From assembly GCA_022969175.1 (NCBI GenBank), contig JALJPB010000022.1, forward strand, positions 1 through 59,187: 59,187 bases of DNA. The letters are read 5' to 3'. The notes beneath the pieces were generated by a model. It ran no database searches. It saw only the letters and a program-made list of their open reading frames with translations, and was not told the DNA's origin. Origin of the DNA: Colwellia sp. (GTDB taxonomy: Bacteria > Pseudomonadota > Gammaproteobacteria > Enterobacterales > Alteromonadaceae). Below, piece after piece: positions 54,184-59,187 of the stretch (position 1 is the first letter of the stretch; every line of letters starts with the position of its first letter). The position numbers were made by a program, and so were the translations under genes.

Positions 54184-56487
54184 TTAGCTGCTGATGACTT
54201 GCAGCATTTCATCAAAGTGCACCTCATCAACCTCTTTAATCCACGTAAAAATATCACCTATTACATTGTGGCTTTCTCCAAGCAAGTTTTCTGATGAGTC
54301 TTCATTCACCTCTATTACAGCACTATGCGAATATTTATTTATAAATCGATAGATTTTTTCCTTCTTAATTTGATCTGTAATTTGACAGCCTTTAAGGCCA
54401 CAATCCATGAGTTGAGCAATGTCAGTTCTGTGTCTTGGGAATTTGAAACTGAAAAATGATTCAAGCAGCTTTCTGGACAAGTTTGCTGTCAAAAAGGCAT
54501 CATCACGAGATAACTTTTCACTATCCTTATAGGAATGTAGCTTTGAAAATATATAGTGATATTCGGAGTTGTAATTGACTAAACTGGTATCTGCATTTTT
54601 TATTGTTGAACATCGCGGTAAGCTTGTAGAAGACTCAATAGTGAAAAAGAAAGCATTTGCACTTTTGCCTTTCCTTGATCTATTTCTATTTTTTCCATCA
54701 AACCAATCTCGGACTAGTTTAAAATAAGTGAAATTATGAGTAAGAATAAAAACCTGTTTTGCTAAATCACAGCTTGTTCTCAGAAATGAATAGGCATGGA
54801 AAAGATGGTTAGAGTCAAAACTTGATATAGGATCATCTATTACAACAATTGTGTCTTCAATATTGTTGTCCTTTTCCTTAAGTTTGGTAATGAAGTAAAC
54901 AAAGGCAATTGCGGTCTTTTCACCTTCACTTAAATTCCCCTGAACGGACTCTGAATTATTGCGAAGGATTTCATATCCTTTCTTCTGAGAGTTGAAGCGA
55001 AGTGTTAATTCACTACGCCCAATAAATTTATGAAGAGACTCATTAAACTGATCGGCACCTAACCCCTCGTTTGATAGAGAGTTTTCAAGAGTACGTATTT
55101 CTGTCTCTCGATTGTTTCTTGTAACATTAAGCTTGTTATTTTTAGATGTTCGATCGACAACTTGATGCTGCTTATCGTGGTAGCTAAAGTCTATCACTTC
55201 AGCCGTTGCAAAGTGAAGTTCAAGCCGTTTCTTTGCTTTTGTCGTTTCTGTCTTAAAGTTGCTAGATTTGTGATTGTTTTTGTCAACTGCCGTACCAATA
55301 TCTATCATGTCATCATTGAAAGCTATTATGGACACTTTACTGATAGGATTAACTTCTAAACCAGTCTCAAGAGGATTTTTGATCTTTTGTTTTAAGATTT
55401 CGTGCCATACAGTGACTTCATTATTTAAATTGGTGATTGCTTGTCCTAGTTTTGAGCAGGCTTGTACATGCTCCGTCTTGAACTCGTTGTAGAATTCACT
55501 TTCTAAAGGTAGTATCGGTTGTTGAATATACTGACCAGAAAGCCATAGGTCAGCTTTTGTTAGGCGATCTTGAAAGGCCTTATAATCATCATTAAAATGC
55601 GCCTCAAGCATATTAATACGATCTATAGTGATTTCGTTTCCACAAAATTCACACTGCTTTGTTTCATTGCACTTATGAAGGTCAAGTCCGGATTCAACCC
55701 ATGTTTTTATATCACCATGCTCAACAAGTCGTTGTATAGTTTGGCTGACGACGCTTGTTTTTAATAAATCGTTAAGTCGTTCTTTTGCTTTAGTGAAAGT
55801 TTGTTCGTTGATTGTTTGTTGATAGAAAGTTATAGGCGACTTTTGATCTGGCTTTGCTGCGTTGGTCAGTTCAATTATTTTCTTCTCATTAAGAAGTGGA
55901 ATATCTGATTTGGTTTTCTCAATATTTTGCGAAATACATTGTTCAAACTTTGTCTTATTGTAGTTTAGGTAATAACTATCAGTGGTATCTATGGATTGAA
56001 GACTTGTTTTCATTCGCTTAGCACTTGCAGTGCCAAACTTTGACATTTCGCTCTCCAATTTCTTAATGCTTTGTATTTCCTCATTATATGCATCGGTATC
56101 GCTTTGCTGTTGGCTCTTTAATTGTTCTAATTTTTCACGTTCAGCAATCTTCTCTTTATCGACAAGAAGAATGCTTTTTACAACGTTATTCCACGAAATA
56201 TTTTCTTCAATGAAGTCATGGTTGAAAGTGCAAATATTTAGCTTAGGTTCGTTGATATTGGCTTGAGTTATAGTTGAACCATCGTTAAGTTTTATAGAGA
56301 ATTCTGCTGAAGGAAATCTTTCTGAAGAAGTATTGTTTTCGATGCAACGAAATAGAGATGAAAGCGTGGATTTTCCACTCCCATTCCAACCATAAAAAAG
56401 ATTGTACTTAGAGAAATCATTGATGCCTTTATTTGAATGATTTTGGAATATTCCAAAGTTCTTAAGAGTTAGAATATTTTTTATCAT
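54184..56487 (-). CDS. RloC/PrrC-like AAA_13 ATPase with C-terminal HEPN-type nuclease motif
   Basis: The 767-residue protein has Walker A GWNGSGKST (residues 33-41) and a long coiled-coil middle with a zinc-hook-like CNETKQCEFCGNEIT. The ABC signature LSEGEKTA is at about 517, Walker B IVVIDDPISSFDS at about 544 and the switch His in ILTHNFTYF. The C-terminal 110 residues carry RKLLE (Arg672, Glu676) and RFINKYSH (Arg714-x6-His721), which fit the HEPN Rx4-6H motif and the Arg-Glu-His set of PrrC/RloC anticodon nucleases. Those nucleases cut tRNA on phage attack. AAGGAG seven bases before the ATG supports the start. No restriction-modification genes are adjacent. Nuclease activity is inferred. 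Confidence 0.85.
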   Translation of the reverse strand: MIKNILTLKNFGIFQNHSNKGINDFSKYNLFYGWNGSGKSTLSSLFRCIENNTSSERFPSAEFSIKLNDGSTITQANINEPKLNICTFNHDFIEENISWNNVVKSILLVDKEKIAEREKLEQLKSQQQSDTDAYNEEIQSIKKLESEMSKFGTASAKRMKTSLQSIDTTDSYYLNYNKTKFEQCISQNIEKTKSDIPLLNEKKIIELTNAAKPDQKSPITFYQQTINEQTFTKAKERLNDLLKTSVVSQTIQRLVEHGDIKTWVESGLDLHKCNETKQCEFCGNEITIDRINMLEAHFNDDYKAFQDRLTKADLWLSGQYIQQPILPLESEFYNEFKTEHVQACSKLGQAITNLNNEVTVWHEILKQKIKNPLETGLEVNPISKVSIIAFNDDMIDIGTAVDKNNHKSSNFKTETTKAKKRLELHFATAEVIDFSYHDKQHQVVDRTSKNNKLNVTRNNRETEIRTLENSLSNEGLGADQFNESLHKFIGRSELTLRFNSQKKGYEILRNNSESVQGNLSEGEKTAIAFVYFITKLKEKDNNIEDTIVVIDDPISSFDSNHLFHAYSFLRTSCDLAKQVFILTHNFTYFKLVRDWFDGKNRNRSRKGKSANAFFFTIESSTSLPRCSTIKNADTSLVNYNSEYHYIFSKLHSYKDSEKLSRDDAFLTANLSRKLLESFFSFKFPRHRTDIAQLMDCGLKGCQITDQIKKEKIYRFINKYSHSAVIEVNEDSSENLLGESHNVIGDIFTWIKEVDEVHFDEMLQVISS

Positions 56488-56702
56488 TTTGCACTCCTTG
56501 CATTAAATATTATATTAACGTGGTTAAATTTAAATGACGTACTTCTAAAGCTATAGGTGATATAAAAAGTATAAATGACTGAATTATATATAGTTATATT
56601 TTTTAACTATATTAATACGTTATCAGTAACACGCAATAGTTACAATGAACTTGTAAGAGACATTGCAAATTGATATTTATAAAGAAACCTCATTATTTTC
56701 TC

Positions 56703-57602
56703 CTAGGAAATTTGAGCTTTCAACCTTGAATCAGTAGCAGAAATTTTATCAATCACATCAAAGTAAAATGCCTTGTACTGGTCAACTAAAACATCATTTC
56801 GACCAATCACTTTTCCATAATCACCAAAGTCTTCCCATGGAGAGTTATCGAGATCTTGTATCCAATAGGTCAAGTTTTCTTCATTGTTTTCACCATATAA
56901 AACAGCAACACGAGGTGAATCATTTTTAGAGATAGAAATGGCAACTGTAAATTTATTTGGGTGACCAGTTGGTATACGTAACCAATAATCAGCTTCCACA
57001 TCGCCAAGTTGATTTTCAACTCGTCCACAGAAAAGTTTGATTTCAGTCTCACAGCAGTCACATGACGAAGACTCTAGTTCCTCTTCCTCAAATACCGAGA
57101 ACTTATCCTTTTTTGTATAAGTGGTATATTCATAAGCTCGGTGAGATGATATCCCATTTGATTGTTCATCATACAAAGTACAACTCTTGGAAGTAACATA
57201 AAATAATGGACGAGACTTACTATCTTGTAGTTGGATTTCTAACTCAGTTAGCCCATTAGATAATGTATAGGGCATGCTGTTAGAAAGTATAGCTTTGATT
57301 CGAGGTTCATCAGCTCCCACGTCTGTATCCCATAGGTCTTCTATTCTTTCGAAATCTTTTTCTGAAACCTCAGCCCAAGCACCTAGACAATAATCGTTCT
57401 GGTTTTCAATAGGTAAAGGCAATAATCCTCTGACAAAAAAACGATTGTCATCTAGGATATAAAGGTCTGTACTTCCCTCAGCTCTTTCTTCCATATCTTT
57501 TTTTGATAAGGAGAATATTTCATCCGGTAAGCCAAAGGTTAATTCCATTTGGTTCGCGGGTAACATCTTGTCACAACAAGAGCACTTTATTAATTCACTC
57601 AT
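56703..57602 (-). CDS. DUF2199-domain protein with a second CxxC region
   Basis: The N-terminal half of this 299-residue protein matches DUF2199: CSCCDK at residues 8-13, TFGLPDEIF, DDNRFFVRGLLPLPI and GAWAEVSEKDFERI. The second half begins with another Cys cluster (SSCDCCETEIKLFCG, about residues 178-192) and is not clearly the same domain. The two clusters may bind zinc. Both halves are acidic, and there is no signal peptide. Function unknown. It lies eight bases after the DUF4824 gene on the same strand, which suggests one transcript, and 215 bp before the AAA ATPase. Confidence 0.7.
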   Translation of the reverse strand: MSELIKCSCCDKMLPANQMELTFGLPDEIFSLSKKDMEERAEGSTDLYILDDNRFFVRGLLPLPIENQNDYCLGAWAEVSEKDFERIEDLWDTDVGADEPRIKAILSNSMPYTLSNGLTELEIQLQDSKSRPLFYVTSKSCTLYDEQSNGISSHRAYEYTTYTKKDKFSVFEEEELESSSCDCCETEIKLFCGRVENQLGDVEADYWLRIPTGHPNKFTVAISISKNDSPRVAVLYGENNEENLTYWIQDLDNSPWEDFGDYGKVIGRNDVLVDQYKAFYFDVIDKISATDSRLKAQIS

Positions 57603-57610
57603 ATTTCTAA

Positions 57611-58414
57611 TTACTCTTCAATCTTATTAGTATTCATAATCCATGGTTCTAAGCGACTTCCCCAGCTGATATCAACAGCATAACGAGGTGGCGTAATATC
57701 TCGTCTATCATCTCTTTTTAAATTAGACAGAGCTTCAACGTATTCTAAGGGAACCATAATATTTCTTACTGATAGGTGCTTTAACAGCAGGCTATAAGTT
57801 TTGTCATTGTTGTTGTAATAAGGTTTAGCTAAACCTTTAACAATAAGTATATTTTTTTGACCAGAGAACTTATTGGCCAATGACTCATAATCGGCAGATG
57901 CTTCAATAAAAAACAAACGACTCTTAGTTGTTTTTTCTCTTTCTAAGCTTTCACTATATTCGTTTTTCTTGCGACTACTTGTGTCATTTGGGTTTTCCTT
58001 AAAAGCCATAGAAGCGGTTTGATATTTATCTTCCGCTTTTATGATTTCTCCTTTATGCAGAGCGCCGTCAAACTCAAAGGCCCAATACAGTTCTCGCGAC
58101 TCAACCCAGTAATTGTCTTTAACATCAGTTTGAGCAAAGCCAAGGGCTAATAATTCATCTTTGGTCATCCTTATGTCTCTTGAGTTATAAGGATAATAAG
58201 TTTCGTTTTTCCCAGTAGGCGTTCGCCAGTTAATGGAAAGTGACATACCAGAGTTCTCTTTTTGGGCACCACTATTGTACGGAAGAGAAAGCTCTCTTTC
58301 GGTCAGTGTTAATTGTGCTGTTGCATCGCCCATTCGGTTATAAGCAACCCCACCTAAAGCAGCTAAATTAGTGCCAATAAGAATCGTTAAGCCGATTAAT
58401 AAGTGTTTTTTCAT
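57611..58414 (-). CDS. DUF4824 family protein
   Basis: The 267-residue protein has an N-terminal membrane helix (HLLIGLTILIGTNLAALGGV). Family motifs are LTERELSLPY (residues 36-45), TKDELLALGF, SRLFFIEASADYESLANKF (quoted as RLFFIEASADYE) and the end RYAVDISWGSRLEPWI. It should sit in the inner membrane with a periplasmic domain. Function is unknown. It overlaps the upstream multi-TM gene by four bases (ATGA), so they are coupled; DUF4824 genes usually have such a membrane partner. Confidence 0.82.
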   Translation of the reverse strand: MKKHLLIGLTILIGTNLAALGGVAYNRMGDATAQLTLTERELSLPYNSGAQKENSGMSLSINWRTPTGKNETYYPYNSRDIRMTKDELLALGFAQTDVKDNYWVESRELYWAFEFDGALHKGEIIKAEDKYQTASMAFKENPNDTSSRKKNEYSESLEREKTTKSRLFFIEASADYESLANKFSGQKNILIVKGLAKPYYNNNDKTYSLLLKHLSVRNIMVPLEYVEALSNLKRDDRRDITPPRYAVDISWGSRLEPWIMNTNKIEE

Positions 58415-59187
58415 GATGCGACTCCTTCGCTTAAATTATTTAGACGAATTCGTTTAAACACAATTAATGCAAGCAATGCAGATAAACCTAAGACGAAGAA
58501 GAAGATATATTTGGGCATCCAATCCCACCACCAATCGAAGAGTTTTGTATAGAGGAATAAGATAAAAAATACATTACCGGTATTGGTAACCTCCTTCCAG
58601 TGGCGCTTAATACCTTGCCCAATTGCCGTTGCCGACAGTACAAAACCTATAAGCTGATAAAAGCCTTCAATGGAATCAGAAGACCAGCTTAAATAACTTA
58701 TTTTTCCCCAATTCGACAATATCAGAATTGGCAGGAATACCATTATCATTGCCATAACTCGGTAGATGACGTCAAAGCCGCTGAATCGTTTGTGATTAAC
58801 TAATTGAGGCATCATAAATATGACCAGACTAGGGATGAAAAAGTGTTCTGGCCTTTCGCCAAAGCTGATCCAATACATACCACTCCAAGTACCAATTTTC
58901 ATGGCAATAAAGCTACTGATACTCACTATGCCGAAAAATAACAACAACCGAGCATTACAGGCGTAAGCGAGTAAGAAAGCAAAAGCTGCCCATACAGCAA
59001 AAGCATTGGGTGATGGGGTAATATTAAAGATTTGTCCAAGCATGGAAAGGTTCAATACAAAGCATGACAAGCTCACCAATGCTGCAATTTTAGAGAAGTA
59101 GGCACTTTTTTCTTTTTGAGCGAGATGCAACGACAATAAGAATAAAGTAACAGGTGCAATAATTAAAATTCCCACTTGAATTGGAGT
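58411..59187 (-). CDS. Multi-TM membrane protein paired with DUF4824, partial
   Basis: About eight hydrophobic helices are seen in the 254 residues from a GTG at 59175. The frame stays open to the window edge (TPIQ before the GTG), so the true start probably lies outside. It resembles the DUF2157-like membrane partners of DUF4824 proteins, but I could not confirm the family. Helix-boundary residues include WIHSFGERPEHFFIPS-like FGERPEHFF and YTKLFDWWWDWMPKY. The stop overlaps the DUF4824 start. Confidence 0.6.
   Translation of the reverse strand, partial: TPIQVGILIIAPVTLFLLSLHLAQKEKSAYFSKIAALVSLSCFVLNLSMLGQIFNITPSPNAFAVWAAFAFLLAYACNARLLLFFGIVSISSFIAMKIGTWSGMYWISFGERPEHFFIPSLVIFMMPQLVNHKRFSGFDVIYRVMAMIMVFLPILILSNWGKISYLSWSSDSIEGFYQLIGFVLSATAIGQGIKRHWKEVTNTGNVFFILFLYTKLFDWWWDWMPKYIFFFVLGLSALLALIVFKRIRLNNLSEGVAS

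Noticed and set aside
54069..54257. Separate 62-residue gene on the minus strand
   Set aside because: Its first third overlaps the ATPase gene in another frame and it lacks a clear ribosome site. I kept only the possible frameshift as a low-interest finding.
54184..59187. Complete genomic island with integrase and attachment sites
   Set aside because: The gene content is accessory-like, but no integrase, tRNA or flanking direct repeat was seen in the window, so no boundary can be given.

Overview
The window looks like chromosome of an AT-rich marine gammaproteobacterium of the Alteromonadales, most like Colwellia or Thalassotalea. The basis is protein style rather than any rRNA: a large FG-GAP surface protein with a GlyGly-CTERM-like tail, an isoquinoline-oxidoreductase-type molybdoenzyme operon, a TPP-riboswitch thi operon encoding a ThiDE fusion, a multi-MCE lipid-transport protein, and many TonB-linked and periplasmic proteins. 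No tRNA, rRNA, CRISPR array, complete insertion sequence or prophage was seen. The assignment to genus is an inference.

Layout, left to right. 1-2129 (minus): nitroreductase, bile-acid/sodium-symporter-type transporter and a glutathione S-transferase cut by the window edge. 2436-7156 (plus): a DmdC-like acyl-CoA dehydrogenase, then a TonB-dependent receptor with a strong terminator. 7196-7942: the decayed 3' part of a hybrid histidine kinase. 8048-10190: a mercury-resistance-like module. A divergent MerR regulator faces an operon for a GDCCVxC Cys-rich protein, a MerT-like membrane protein, a MerP-like protein and an outer-membrane barrel. A MerR-type promoter with a 19-bp spacer drives the operon, and there is no mercuric reductase. 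10421-16552: a 2043-residue secreted FG-GAP/Ig-like protein. 17007-21447: iorA-iorB-xdhC-mocA-like molybdoenzyme operon. 21729-25060: alpha/beta hydrolase, GFA protein, acetyltransferase, an unusual array of short hairpins (23822-24070), and an SdpI/SdpR pair with a 34-bp perfect palindrome as probable operator. 25467-35915: periplasmic and envelope functions (lipoprotein, solute-binding-like protein, prolyl oligopeptidase, YhhN, HutD, alpha carbonic anhydrase, DUF1326/DUF2182 pair, M1 peptidase).

36125-42076 is the thiamine operon: TPP riboswitch, thiC, thiO, thiS, thiG and thiDE. ThiO supplies the iminoglycine for the thiazole, ThiS/ThiG build it, ThiC makes the pyrimidine, and the ThiD and ThiE halves of one protein phosphorylate and join them. 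No thiF is in the cluster. 42166-45356 holds a secreted TonB_C-domain protein, an ECF sigma factor with a membrane partner, and an NTF2-like protein. 45451-51263 (minus) is a compact operon: two half-size LetA/PqiA proteins, a LetB/PqiB-like protein with eight MCE domains (E. coli LetB has seven), and a CadC/ToxR-like membrane regulator. A tri-heme cytochrome c and EngB follow.

The right end (53285-59187, minus) looks more accessory: an RloC/PrrC-like AAA_13 ATPase with a C-terminal HEPN-type motif (probable anticodon-nuclease-type defence protein) without restriction-modification neighbours, a DUF2199 protein, and a DUF4824 protein with a multi-TM partner running off the window. The most unusual sequence signals are the hairpin array, the reductase-less mer-like operon with its own outer-membrane barrel, the eight-MCE operon with split LetA, and a 13-bp palindromic motif that recurs upstream of unrelated genes.
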